Below, one piece after another: positions 11,926 to 33,694 of a DNA stretch of 64,000 nucleotides. The stretch is from Phaeosaccion multiseriatum (taxonomy: Eukaryota; Ochrophyta, other classes). The stretch spans positions 1,984,001 to 2,048,000 of the forward strand of contig OZ218954.1 of NCBI GenBank assembly GCA_965112735.1. Direction: 5' to 3'. The notes beneath the pieces were generated by a model that worked only from the letters and a program-made list of their open reading frames with translations, searched no databases and was not told the DNA's origin. Both the position numbers and the translations under genes were made by a program. Every line of letters begins with the position of its first letter. The stretch's first letter is position 1.

Positions 11926-12750
11926 GGGAAGAAGGGAAAGGACGTATGCGGCCGTGCCACACACCTGCTCCTCCGGACATTTGTGCCTTCGCCATGGCAT
12001 CCCGCAGCTGACGATTGAATTCATCCGCATCCTCCAAATTCATTTTGCTCAAGTCCAAGTCGACCCCGGGTCCATCAGCGCTCTTGCTGTTGCCTTCCTC
12101 CCCCCACCCCTCCGCTCGCCCTTCCTCTCCTCGCCTCCTCCGTCGGCCCCTTCTCTCTTCTTGAGGGGGAGGGGGAGGAGGAGGAGGAGGAGGAGGAGGA
12201 ATTCCAGCGCTGCTCTCCTCCGGGTCATTCATCTCAACGCTCTCTTCCCAACCATCATCACCACCACCACCACCACCACCACCACCACCACCTCCACTAC
12301 CGTCATCCTCGAGGAATACACTGGAGTTTCCTTGCCCTTCCTCTCCGTCCGCGCTGCTTGCACCATCGCTGCTACTAGAGCCCTCTCGGATGTCCTGGAC
12401 GTGTTTGTGCAGCTTCTCCCTATTGTATTTGCCGCCCCACAGCCCCGCAAATGCCCGCAGCTCCATCTGCTGTTGCGCTGGGCTCGGAGGCGCCACCAAG
12501 AGCGATTTGCAGGCGCGAAGGGCCTCTGAGGGAGGAGGGAGGGAGGGAGGGAGGGAAGGAGGGAGAGAAAGATAGCGAGAGAGTTGAGAGCAAGGGGGAA
12601 GGCAGCACCGATGGCAGGGTAGGAGTGAGGGAAAAGGGTAAGAGGAAAGGGGTAAGGAAGAGAAGGGAGGGAAGGAAAACGACGATGCCTCTCTTTCCAT
12701 GGCTCAGTGCAGGCATGCGATGAACAAGCACCACGAAGAGAGAGAGAGAG

Positions 12751-12810
<60 letters not shown>

Positions 12811-14882
12811 TAGAGTAGCTCGCTGGTGCCATTCTTTGGCCTCCTTGTTGTTCGTCTTCGTCATCACGCGCTTCCAGTTGTCTGACAAAGTCCAATGCCC
12901 ACCCTACACACCTGTTGAGCCGTTCAGTAAAAAAGGCTTGAGGAACTTTACTGCAGCCTTGAGGGTCTCTCCCGCCTTGGCCGGCATCTCCACCAGGCCA
13001 CTTTGGATGGCAATGTCTCCCTCCAGAGGCAACGAGCCGCACAACAGGGTCATGCTTGAGCGTCGATCGCAAATCTGAGAGAGACGGGCGGCGCCCCCCC
13101 AGCCTGGGCAGATGCCCATTTTGGTCTGGGGTGGGGAGGGGCGTGATGCGTTGTTGAGTGGTACGTTCCGTTTTTTTGGTTGTTGTTGTTGCGGGTGAGA
13201 GAAGAGAAGACAGAGCGTTAGAGAGAGAGAGAGGGTGTGGGGGAAGAGAGCAGGGTAGACTGAGGCTGAGGCTCTCTATCAAAGAATGCAAAGTGAGACA
13301 CCTTCCGCAGCAGGAGGGGAAGGCAGACAAAAAGAAGAAAAAACAAGACGTAATCAAGCACACGTCCTGTCCCACTCCTCCCTCCCTCTTTCTTGCCCTC
13401 AACCAACCTGTATAAAGTGAATGCGAGCGCCCTCCGCAAGCACACGGTAGTCAACTGCGGTGATGAGCTCCGCGCCTCCACCGATGGCCGAGCCCTCGAT
13501 GCAAGCGACGCTGACCATGGGCAAGCTAGTCCCAAGGACAAAGGGCAACGGACACAGGATGAAGGATGAAGGAGACGAGGGAGCAGCAGCGGGTATATCA
13601 AGGCGATGTGGTCAGCAACAACGAAAAGGGAACACAGTGAGAGAGAGAGAGACAGAGAGGGAGAGAGAGGGACAGAGAGATTGATAGAGATAGATAGAGA
13701 GAGAGCGAGGAAGACACAGGGACAGAGAGAGAGGGATAGAGAGAGAAAGAGAGAGGGAGAGAGGGAGAGAGAGAGTGGGACAGAGAGAGAGAGGGGGACA
13801 GAGAGAGAGAGAGAGACAGACAGACAGAGAGAGGAGGGAGACAGGCAGAAAGAGGCAGAAAGCCCTATCCAATTCTGCCCTGTCCTGTGCCGTGCTGCGC
13901 TGACCTCTTGAGCCTGTTGAGTGTGTCCGTCATGAGGCTACACATGAGGCGGCCGTCCTCAGAGGTTGTGAGGTGCAGCAGCGCCAGGTCCAAGTCAGCC
14001 CCGGAGCAGAACGACTGCTGCCCCTCGCTGCAGAGGAGAACCGCGCGGCCCTTGTCCCAGCCTTCCAGATGCGCGACGATGTCTGCCAGCTGCGCCATCA
14101 TGGCTCCGGACATAGCTGGAGGCAAGACGCCGGGGGGGGGAGGAGGACGGCATGCGTGGCCGTAAGAATCGAATGTAAAGAGCTATGGGGTGACAAGTGG
14201 TGGATCGAGAATCGTGGCTGGGGTTGAGAGACGGCCCAAAAGCATGCCTCCTGCCGGCATCATATACCACGCCCACTGTACTGTACCGTTGCGCTTGGCC
14301 TCGTTGCGCAGAGTGATCCTGGCCAGCCCGGTCTTGTCATCCTTCTCTACCTGCACCCATCCCGGCCCCAGCGGCCGCAGCCTCTCCTTGAAGGCCGCCA
14401 GCTCCGCCTCCGTCGCGAATGCCACTTCGCCCCCTCCTCCTGCTCCTTCTCTGTCCGCTTCGTCGCATGGGCTGTTTGGCAGGGTACTTAAATGCCTACA
14501 GGGCGTAGTGAGGTGGGTTTGGGGGCGTATGCAACCAGCTAGACCCCATGCGTGCGGTCTCCTCGTGTAGTGGTTGTTTCGTTCTTGAGGCTGCCATTGC
14601 TGCTGAGAGCCACCCACCCCAGACACTGCCCGGGCGACCGCGGATCTGCTTCCACACATACGAACACACACACGCATACATGTATAAGTATGGGAAAGAG
14701 CCGGAGAACATAAGCTTTGGTCCTTCTTACCTCGGGGGTAGTTGCTGCGGCTCCTGCGGCTGCTGCTGCTGGGGCAGACAGGGCCTGGGGGAGCAAAAAT
14801 CCCTCCCTCTCCTTCCGCTGGTTCGGAGTTGGGCAGAGCTACCGCTGCTGCCACCTCCGCGGTGTCGCAAGCGCGCTAGCAT
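11455..14882 (-). CDS. Enoyl-CoA hydratase/isomerase family protein, ECHDC1-like
   Basis: Exons on the minus strand are 14882-14731, 14471-14287, 14115-13905, 13525-13408, 13125-12912, 12881-12868, 12523-11965 and 11615-11455, giving 537 residues. The order of motifs matches ECHDC1 (ethylmalonyl-CoA decarboxylase) and the crotonase fold: ARITLRNEAKRN, a GADLDLALL loop, CIEGSAIGGGAELITAVDYR (oxyanion region), MGICPGWGGAARL, a KRALRACKSLL helix, and the terminal GLWGGKYN, which is characteristic of ECHDC1. The Arg- and Ser-rich N-terminus from the first ATG looks like a mitochondrial targeting sequence. After GLWGG the protein continues for about 200 residues of disordered Gly, Pro and acidic sequence, then a charged helix, which animal ECHDC1 lacks. 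Exon 6 (14 bases) and the 30-base intron before it are inferred only because they restore frame and homology. A candidate exon near 11840 was skipped because it breaks the frame. Confidence 0.8.
11870..11925. repeat. Intronic (ATC)n / (ATG)n repeat
   Basis: About 18 trinucleotide units inside the last intron of the ECHDC1-like gene. Poly-Met and poly-His frames across it are artefacts. Confidence 0.95.
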
Positions 14883-15263
14883 AGGTAACTGGAGTACCCG
14901 GGTAGAGGAGGATCACTTCCTTGGCCGCGGGTGCCGATTGTGGACTGTGGACCCAAAAGAAGTTCGTGTGTTGTGCTCCAGGAATCACATCTGGCTTCAC
15001 GCTTTTTTCTTTTCTTCTTAATTCTCAATGCTTGTTGCCCCGAGCCTGGCCCCTTTTTCGACTGCGAGGAATACCACCACCCTAAGACCCTGCCCCTTTA
15101 AAAGCAGCAGCAGAAGGAGCACCCACTAGTAGGTCGTCTTGCCCCTGAAAAAGAGGCTGCGATGATCCCGTGATACTTGAGATTTAGCGAGAGCGCCGGG
15201 GTCTCCATGTAGTCGCCTCATTTCGTACGGAAGAGGGGCATAGGGACCAGCGGAAGAGCACCA
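14883..15263. promoter_or_regulatory. Divergent intergenic region, likely bidirectional promoter
   Basis: These 381 bases separate the start codons of the ECHDC1-like gene (-) and the unknown membrane protein gene (+). They must hold both 5' UTRs and core promoters. A TTTAAAAG string near 15097-15104 is the only TATA-like sequence I noticed, and that assignment is speculative. Confidence 0.5.
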
Positions 15264-16144
15264 ATGGGCCACTCGTTCTTGCTGGTCGTTATTTTCATCG
15301 CAGCGTGCTCACTTTCTGCTGCTGCGCACTATACCGTGCCGATTGGGCCAAGCCCAACAGCAGCGAGAGGCGATGCTCTCACAGGTGCCAAGAGAGCAGC
15401 TGCACCAGGAACACGGGGGTGGTTGGCTAAACGTAACGTGAACACGATGTTCCCACGGCCTCTTGTCAAGGCCTTGGTGCAGTTGACTGTGACGTCTCCG
15501 GCGGAGTCTGATGAGTGGAATGTGTCTCACGACAAGACCATAAAGTGGGAAAAGAGGTCCGGTGGGACCTGGCCGGGCGAAGTGGACTTGATGCTCTGCT
15601 CGTTGGCAAGACGGACCGACAAAGCGAGCGATGAGTGTCTGGAGATAGTTAGAGGGATAGAGGTGAGGATGGGGTGGGGAGGAAGAAGGAGAGAGGGGGC
15701 GGGGGGGCGAATGAGAGCAAGGGAAGAGGGGAAACGCTCTGAGGAAAGAGCGGGGAGAGCTGACAATAGAAACGTGCCGAAGGGCTTGGTGGAGCTTCGG
15801 GTCTCCACGTGGATTGCCTCGCCCCCCCAAGCCCTCCAAGTTGTCGCGCCCAACCACCCATCTTCCTTCTCTGTCCTCTTTTTCCCTCCCACGACTGCAG
15901 GCCGTGGCCCGGCGGTACGACAACTGGGATGCGATTGATACGCTGGAGCGAGAAGAGGCCACAGACGGCGCGCTCCGTGCATTGGACGATTTAAGCGGGT
16001 AAGAAGAGGAGCAGGATCGGAGCAGAAAGCGTCTTCCCTTACTTCAGTGTGTGCGTGCGTGCGTGCTTGCATGTGGGCGTGTATGTCGAGAGAGAGGAGG
16101 GCAGAAGGGAGTCCTCCACCGGCTGGTAGAGCAGGCTTTGCTGC

Positions 16145-16178
<34 letters not shown>

Positions 16179-16428
16179 GCTGCTTCCTCTCCATGCTTAC
16201 TCAGCTCATCGCCGCGGCGGGAGGTTGTCCGTCTGTTGCGGCTTGCGTTGGAGGTGGAACACTCTTGTCATCCTTTGAAGCTTTCGTGGGCGGGTACTGA
16301 TGCGGCTCTCTTTCTCCGTTTCCTTCCCCTTTTCCGTCTCTCTTTTCTGTCTCTCTGTCTGTCTCCCTCTTCCTCTCTCTCTGTCTGTCTCTCTGTCTGT
16401 GTCTGTCCGTCTCTCTCCCTCTCTTCTC

Positions 16429-16470
<42 letters not shown>

Positions 16471-17767
16471 CTTGTCTCTCTCCCTCTCTGTCCCTGCCCG
16501 ACCTCCCCAATTTGCAGCGTCGTGTTTAGTATACGTATTCAAGACTCCGAAACGGCAGAGGTGTACGGGGAATCGGGTCAATTCACCCTGTACGACGAAA
16601 CGTGAGTGGGCATTTTTTGGGTCTCTGCCATCCTTGCTTGGGCACTGCCGTTACTCGGCCTTGCGACTAGATACCTTCTTGCGTGCCCAGTACCGCCCTT
16701 GCTTGCTTGAAGGCGAGTACCGCTTAACCTCGTGCTCCCGCCCCTTTGGCCACTGCTCCTCCTTCCACCCTCTCATCGTGCCCTCCTGTCGTCTGTCAGG
16801 ACTGCCTTGGGGGAATCAAGCTTAAAGGCCAAGTAAGTGAAGTGATGCCACCCAAAAGCGGCCAAAGGTCCAGAGCTGTACTGAATATTCGGTCTCTCGC
16901 TCTCTCTCTCGCCGTCCATATCACACGCACGCCATTCCATTCCCTCGTCGGTGCTTGTACTGCCTTGGTCCGCCGGGCGGCTCGCCGACTCTCGAGCCGA
17001 TCCGCTCCTACCCCACGTTCCCGTTAAACCCCTTTCTCGCGCCCCCTCCCTTCTAAGGATTGTCGATTATATAGGCCTATTCATCTTCCTTCTCGTCTTT
17101 GTGGCCTGCCTGGGCTTCGCTACTCTGGCCTTTTGTAACAACCTTGGTCGAGACATGGATGACGATGATGACGAGAATGTGAGTCGGTCAAATCAGGACA
17201 TATAACGGCAACAAACGACTCGTCCATCTGGGTCTCTATCCGTACATACCCCCGCTCACCAGCCTCGAATGTGATCCCCTTCAATTAGAAACAGAGAGAA
17301 GTGGGGTACGCACGCACACACGCCCCCCCCCCCCTCCCCCGCCCCCACAGTCTCTGACCGTTCGCATCGCTGTGCTTTTTCCTCCTCCACCATGATATTT
17401 TCTAGTTGCTTCAATGACTTGCCTTCCTCCGAGCTCAAAAGCTGTACTTTACGCCCCCTCCCCCTCTCAATCACTGTCTCGCTGGTGATTGCCCACCGCG
17501 CTTTGCCCGCACTTTTCCGTTCTCTTCGGTTTTCGTGTTGGCTTGTCTTCTCTTTTCGGTTTCCAGATCGACGACTTCGAAGAGATACCAAAGGCCATGG
17601 CAGAGGCGTACTCCATAAAGATGACGAAATGTCAGCGACAGACGGTGGGTGAGGCAGGCTGGCCCGATGGAATCGGCTATGGCGGTGTCAAAGAAGGGAC
17701 AAAAAGTGTGACTGACCACTTGTGGCTGGCAGACACACAAACAGGCAGGCACGCACACGGACTGCCT

Positions 17768-17807
<40 letters not shown>

Positions 17808-18130
17808 AACAGACAAGACACTACAATCAAACAATCATACTTGCTTCTGACTCATACACCCCACTCACTTCATCAACACACCGAACGGCGGGGAGTAGCG
17901 CATATGGCGCGGAGTATTCGAAGTGTTCCTGGACCGTTCCGTTTTCCCGTTCGGCAGGCACACTCTCACTTGACTGCCGACCGTCCTTTGACGCACTCCT
18001 CTGCTGGGTTCTCTGACCTCTGACCTGCCCCTCGCCCCAAGGTGGTGTTGCCCGCGGAGGCGAGTCGTGCCAAGCCTCCCGCTTCAGCCTCGCTGACACC
18101 CGCAGCGTCGCCGACAGCACGAGAGGGAGT

Positions 18131-18162
<32 letters not shown>

Positions 18163-18205
18163 GAGTTGCAAGAGGTGCAGGAGGTGCAGCAGCATCAGCA
18201 GAAGG

Positions 18206-18244
<39 letters not shown>

Positions 18245-19227
18245 TGGGAAACAAGACGGACAGCTGCCCGGTGCTGGTGTAGTAGCCCTAACAGCGCTGC
18301 AAGAGGAGGATAAGGAGGAGGGTGAGGAAGAGAGGAAGGAGGAGCAGGTGGTTGAGCTGCAGCCTGGTCACGAGCTGTACGGCCCGGACCGGTCGCCATT
18401 TGGGCCGACTCCGGCATGCGTGCCAGCCGCTGCAGGAGCCGTAGCGGGGGCTGTGGCGGGTGGCGCGGCAGGGGGGGAAGGGGCGACAGCTCGGGGCGTA
18501 ACACCCTGGAGTGATGCTTCGTCCTTCGAGGACCGGAGGGAGGACAGTGTGACCAACCCGATGGCTCCCACTGGCTCTGGCGCCCTCCGACTGGCGGCCG
18601 AGGTGCTCACACCCTCCAGCGCCTTGCAGGTGAGGATGCATGCCACACGGCCAAGGAAGGTTATGTAAGGTTATGTGAGCTGTACAAGACCGCTGCTGCT
18701 TCTTGTTTCTTCTTCCCGCAAGAGGCATTCCTCGTGTGACATGTTTGACACGTGAGCCGTGACTGACTCACTTGCTTTGGGCCCCCACCCCCACCCTCAA
18801 CCCCACCTCCGCCTCCGCCCTCGTCAGCCAACCTCGTGCTCCTTGTTCTGTGCCTTGTCCCGTCCGTTGCCGTCCTTCCTGTTCTGTCCTGTTCTGTCCC
18901 CCCCTCGATGTCATGTACATCTATGCGGTTGCAGACCCCCAGCAGGAAGGACGTCTTCTTCATCGACGTGGAGGCGTCCGCCCTCAGTCCCATGGTGGGG
19001 GGTGTGGCAGTGGCCAAGTGAGTAGTGAGTATATCCCCCAACTTTGCCTGTCAGTTGAATGAGCAATCCCTGTCCCTTCCCTCCCGTGCTGTTGGCAGTT
19101 GTGATGGAGTGAGTTGGAGCTTAGTTGTCTTGTTGCCTCTTCGATTCATTCCTTGCCTTGCGGAGGCGTCGCATGAGTAGGCGAGGAGGTATAGACGCGT
19201 AGGCACCGTGATGCTCGCTCACTGATA

Positions 19228-19262
<35 letters not shown>

Positions 19263-19828
19263 GCCTGTCTGTCTGCCTGTCTGTCTGTCTGCTTGCCTAT
19301 CTCTGTCTATCTCTGTCTGTCTCTCTTACCTCTGTCTGCTCCGACCGATTGAGAACGTTCAGAACGTGGAGGGGAGAATTCGCACACGATTTATTCTTTG
19401 GCGCAGACGGCCTCGTGCTGCCGGCCCCTCCAGAAGACGACGATGATTATGACTACGACGATCGAGAGGAAGGGGGGGATGAGGAGAGCGGCGGCAGGGG
19501 GCGGCGAAGACGGAGTGTCAGAGGGAGGCGGCGAACAATCTCGACTGTGCTATCAAGACGAACCAGTAATGACCTGGAAAGGGGTGATGAGGGAGGAGGA
19601 CAAGAACAAGTAGGCCAGTCGAGAGGTCGGGGGCGATTGGCTGCCTTGGGGAGGAGGAGTCGGAGTGCTGCTTATTCTGCAAGGCGAGGTTCCGCGACGG
19701 TGCGGGATGTGGCACGGCCAGGGCGTGAGGAGGAGCAGGAGGAGGAAGAGGAGAAAGAGGAGAGGGGGGTGGAGAGAGGGGGGGCTTCGGCAGCGAGCCG
19801 CTCTTCTACGGCTGTGGGGGGGATCTAG
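15264..19828 (+). CDS. Single-pass type I membrane protein of unknown function
   Basis: Nine exons (15264-15662, 15901-15998, 16518-16601, 16800-16832, 17058-17178, 17567-17644, 18042-18629, 18935-19017, 19363-19828) give 649 residues. The first 21 or so residues are a clear signal peptide (FLLVVIFIAACSLSAAAHY). A lumenal domain of about 190 residues follows, containing VFSIRIQDSETAEVYGESG. Exon 5 then encodes one transmembrane helix (LFIFLLVFVACLGFATLAFC) followed by a run of Asp. The tail of about 400 residues is Ala-rich (CAG-repeat encoded), then acidic, then Arg-rich, and looks disordered. I recognise no family. The topology fits a receptor or cargo-receptor-like protein of the secretory pathway, which is inference only. 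The 33-base fourth exon is kept because it joins the frames on both sides. Confidence 0.75.
19223..19312. repeat. Intronic (CTGT)n tract
   Basis: CTGT tetranucleotide units in the last intron of the type I membrane protein gene. A second CTCT/CTGT tract fills the second intron (about 16310-16480). Confidence 0.9.
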
Positions 19829-20018
19829 GGGGCGTGCCGCGGAGAAGACTCCTACCATTATGGATGACTGATTCCCGCGTTGGTGATCTTCTTTCACAGA
19901 AATGAATATTACTTTATTCCGAGTCGCGTCCTAGCATTGGCATTCTGATCGTCGTGCAGCTTCCCCCCTCGCAAGCAGCAGTCCCTGCACGTCTCTCTCT
20001 TCTTTCTTTTTTTTTGAG

Positions 20019-22078
20019 ATGAGACTTTGGCTGCTGGGCCTGCTACTGTGCCTCATTCTCGTCGGTGCTGCAGTGCTCCTCATCCAGCCGTGGGAGGGGT
20101 GGTGGTTGGATACAGAAGGCACCAGCTCCAGCTTCACGCCGCCAACTTTGTCTCTTTGGGGCGCAGGGTTCAATCTGCCGAGGTGTGCGTTGGAGGAGAA
20201 GGACCACGGCCCCTATTACCCCTACGTAAAGCCCCCCTTAAAGAGACGTGCGGGGACTGCTGCTTGCGAGGGGGGAAGCTGCAAGACGATCAGTGTGGAT
20301 AGGCTGAAGGAGGGCAATGCTCCATGTCTGACCTCGGACGCGACTCGAGTAACTTGGCACCACGACGCCGCCCCTACCCGTGACCATCTCTACGACGAGG
20401 TGAGCAGAGGAAGGGTGGGAGCTGGATAATGATACATATGTTGAACGCACGACTCGTCGTCCCGCAGATGCGAAACCACACAACTTTCTCGTTCAGCCGA
20501 GAAGACTGCTGCGGCACCGTGCCCAGAGGAGAGGCCGTGTCGCTCTTGGAGGGAGACTGCATTCTGCTGATTGGGGACTCCACCACTCGGCGCCTGGCTG
20601 CCTACCTCGCGGCCTTTGTATCTGGTGTAACGGACCACTTCACCAACACCGAAACCTTGAGGGGCAAGCACACCGAAGTGTCGTGGAAAGGGGCGTTTCG
20701 CTGGCTCTACCCCTTCCACTTCCCCAGTGCCATTGACTGTATTGACTTTCAATGGGCACCCAAGATACCTGATCTGCAGCGTGCTCTGCTGGACGAACCC
20801 TTTCTCAAGGCAAGCCAGCGACGAGGGGGGGGGGGGGGGTGCGTCCGAAGGCGCTGGTCAGGCTTCCATTCACACCCTACCACTATTGTTTTGTGTTTGT
20901 GTGCATGTAAGAGAGAGGGTCGTGTGTGTGTGTGTGAGGGGAAGGAAAAAAACAGACAGCCCTAAGCTCGACTGCTTTCCCCTGACGATGCGGGTTACCA
21001 ACACCATGTACGGGCCGAAGCACTCGCCCGCTCACTCCCCCCCCCCCGCCCCTCCCCCGTGCCTGCGAACATGCGACATATCCATATGACTGCCGTGTAG
21101 AAGTGGGCTGAAAACAAATACTCCATCGTGGTGTTTGGAGCGGGGCCCCACCACAGAGGAGAGATTCTTTCTGACCTCGAGAAGGCTCTCCGGCAGCTGC
21201 TGGGTACTGTGCTGATAGCTCTGCACACAGGAGGCAGCAGTGACAGTGGCAGTGGTAGTGGTAGTGGTAGTGGCAGCGGTGGCGGCGCTTCGCCTCCACC
21301 ACAGGGGGGGGGGGGCGCCGAGAATGAGGGTAACAGCAACAACAAGAACGACAACAAGAAGAGATCGCCCTTGCTTTTGTGGAGAAACGCGGGCTGCGGC
21401 GATACTGCCTACGACTGGGACCACCAATGGGCGTCCGTCTCGCGTTGTGTGCTCGAAGAGGCGATGCAACGCGTCAACACGCGACGGAAAAGTAATGACA
21501 GCATGGGGCAGCAGAGCAAGAAGGAGGGTGGCAGCCGGGGGAGGAAGCGTCGGCGGATTGGGGCAGCTACAGAGGCAGCAGCAGCAGTTGGTGATCCGGC
21601 AGGAGAAGCACCAGCAGCACCCAGTAATAGTGGTCATAATCTCTATAGGTTGCGGACATCATCGGTAGGAGGAGGAAGAGGAGGAGGAGGAGGAGGAGGA
21701 GGAGGAGGAGGAGGAGGAGGAGGAGGAGGAGGAGGAGGAGAGGGAGAGAGAGTAGGAGAAAGGCAAAGAGGAGAGTTAGAATTCATGGACAGCCGGCCCC
21801 TCACAGGATTCAAGGGCAGCAGCAGCAGTGGCAGCAGCGAAGCCGATGCGACTGCCAACCGAAGGCAAGCGAGCAGCAGGAGCAGAGAGGCCCAGTCTCC
21901 GCTCCCCTCTGTCCCCTGTCTGGGCTTCATCGACCACTACGAGCTGCTGCAGGGCGTGAGCTTTGGAGCACAGCGCAATGAAGGTGACACGGGCTCTCAT
22001 TTCGGAGAGGGGGCGCTGAGGGCCGAGGTGCAAGCGTTGCTCAACCACCTGCGGCTGCACAGGGCGGCGGTTACATAA
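20019..22078 (+). CDS. Type II membrane GDS/PC-esterase-like protein
   Basis: Three exons (20019-20399, 20468-20809, 21101-22078) give 566 residues. The N-terminus MRLWLLGLLLCLILVGAAVLL is an uncleaved signal anchor. Exon 2 contains LLIGDSTTRRLAAYL, the GDS nucleophile block of the PC-esterase / trichome-birefringence-like fold. The C-terminus has FIDHYELL and GDTGSHFGEGALRAEV, which resembles the Asp-x-x-His block of that fold. By family analogy the protein would act on Golgi glycans (acyl transfer or hydrolysis); the substrate is unknown. The second intron begins GCAAGC, an apparent GC-AG intron chosen because AAG|GCAAGC keeps frame. A long disordered insert with Ser-Gly repeats and a poly-Gly run interrupts the catalytic domain between the GDS block and the Asp-His block. 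Confidence 0.75.
21674..21741. repeat. (GGA)n repeat encoding poly-Gly
   Basis: A pure GGA repeat inside exon 3 of the PC-esterase-like gene. It encodes about 22 glycines and is in frame, so expansion or contraction would not disrupt the gene. Confidence 0.95.
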
Positions 22079-22317
22079 GAACGGCACTAGGTCGGTCTTT
22101 GTGTTGGCAGTGCGGGCAGGCCGGCAGGGAGAGAGAGGAAGGTAGGTGGGTTAATTCTCTCTCTCTCTCTCTCTACGACTTGCCAACGGAGGTTTTGTTT
22201 CGGGACTCACAACTGGCACAGCACGGAACCGCCCCTGATGAAAGCAAGCCACAAGTCACACATGCAACAGCCGATGACCCCCTAACTCATTTTTTCATTT
22301 TCAATTTAGTTCTTTAA

Positions 22318-22579
22318 CACTCGAGTTGCGTACTGTACAGTAAAAATCGCCCAAATCGCCTGAAGTAAAGTTTTTGGACACATGCAGCAAAATGACGCTG
22401 GGAGAAGCGCTATAGCTCTTCGTGTAGCTCATCGAGATGCCTATCGATCCATAGTCTTTCGGCTTTCATCGCTTTTTCCCTTCCCTGCTTGTCAGCACTC
22501 CTGCACGAGCACTCCCGCTTGCCGCCCGATCGATCTCTAAAAAACGGGCGATTTGGCCGATTCTTACACAAATCGAGTG
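22318..22579. mobile_element. MITE-like inverted-repeat element, copy 2
   Basis: A 262-base element related to the one at 10719-10950. Its ends are CACTCGAGTTGCGTA on the left and, reading inward from the right, CACTCGATTTGTGTAAGAATC. TTAA lies immediately outside both ends (22314-22317 and 22580-22583), consistent with a TTAA target duplication. The interior shares ATGACGCTGGGAGAAGCGCT, the following GCTCTTCGTGTAGCTC, and CACTCCCGCTTGCCGCCCGA with copy 1. The left terminal repeat carries a short insertion relative to copy 1. Confidence 0.88.
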
Positions 22580-22747
22580 TTAATTTTTTAATATGAAAAA
22601 ATGTTAGAAGAATGTGTATGTACACACTATGTACACAGAGCGCGAAACCACTCCCAGAGGCCAGAGGGCCAGAGGGTAGCGCCAAGAGATCAAGGAAAGC
22701 CACATGCAAAACACCGGCATGTGTGTCCCTCCTCGCCCTCTATCAGG

Positions 22748-22895
22748 GGAGGCTGCAGAAACTGCTCAGAGCAGGCTGTAGCAACTCCTTGACTCAGGGG
22801 AGGCTGCAGAAACTGCTCAGGGCAGGCTGTAGCAACTCCTTGACTCAGGGGAGGCTGCAGAAACTGCTCAGGGCAGGCTGTAGCAACTCCTTGAC

Positions 22896-22922
<27 letters not shown>
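22748..22922. repeat. 51-base tandem repeat at the 3' end of the nucleotidyltransferase gene
   Basis: Three full copies and one partial copy of a 51-base unit starting GGAGGCTGCAGAAACTGCTC, at 22748, 22799, 22850 and 22901, nearly identical to one another. The last codons and stop (22896-22898) of the minus-strand gene lie inside the array, so the array forms its 3' UTR start. Confidence 0.9.
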
Positions 22923-33476
<10,554 letters not shown>

Positions 33477-33694
33477 CTCCTCTCTCCTACACGCGGAGGA
33501 TCAAGTCTACAGTCTAGTGTGTCTCGTACCATTCTCCTCTTCCCAAGGCTTATATACATCGAAAAAGGGAGGGAGGGGATCGGGGGAAGAGTAGTTGGAA
33601 AATTTTTGGGGACGTTCGCCTGTTGGTGGTACGCCACCGAGGAGAGGCCTTCCTCCCCACAAAATAAACAAAGCACAGCAGCAGTACTGAGGAG
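33477..33694. promoter_or_regulatory. Short divergent promoter region
   Basis: Only 218 bases separate the start codons of the zinc finger-nucleotidyltransferase gene (-) and the small Gln-rich protein gene (+). A TTATATAC string at about 33549-33556 is a possible TATA-like element; no experimental support is implied. Confidence 0.45.

Noticed and set aside
13640-13860. Frames of Arg-Glu repeats near 13.7 kb
   Set aside because: They come from a GAGA-rich tract within the intron between exons 3 and 4 of the minus-strand ECHDC1-like gene.
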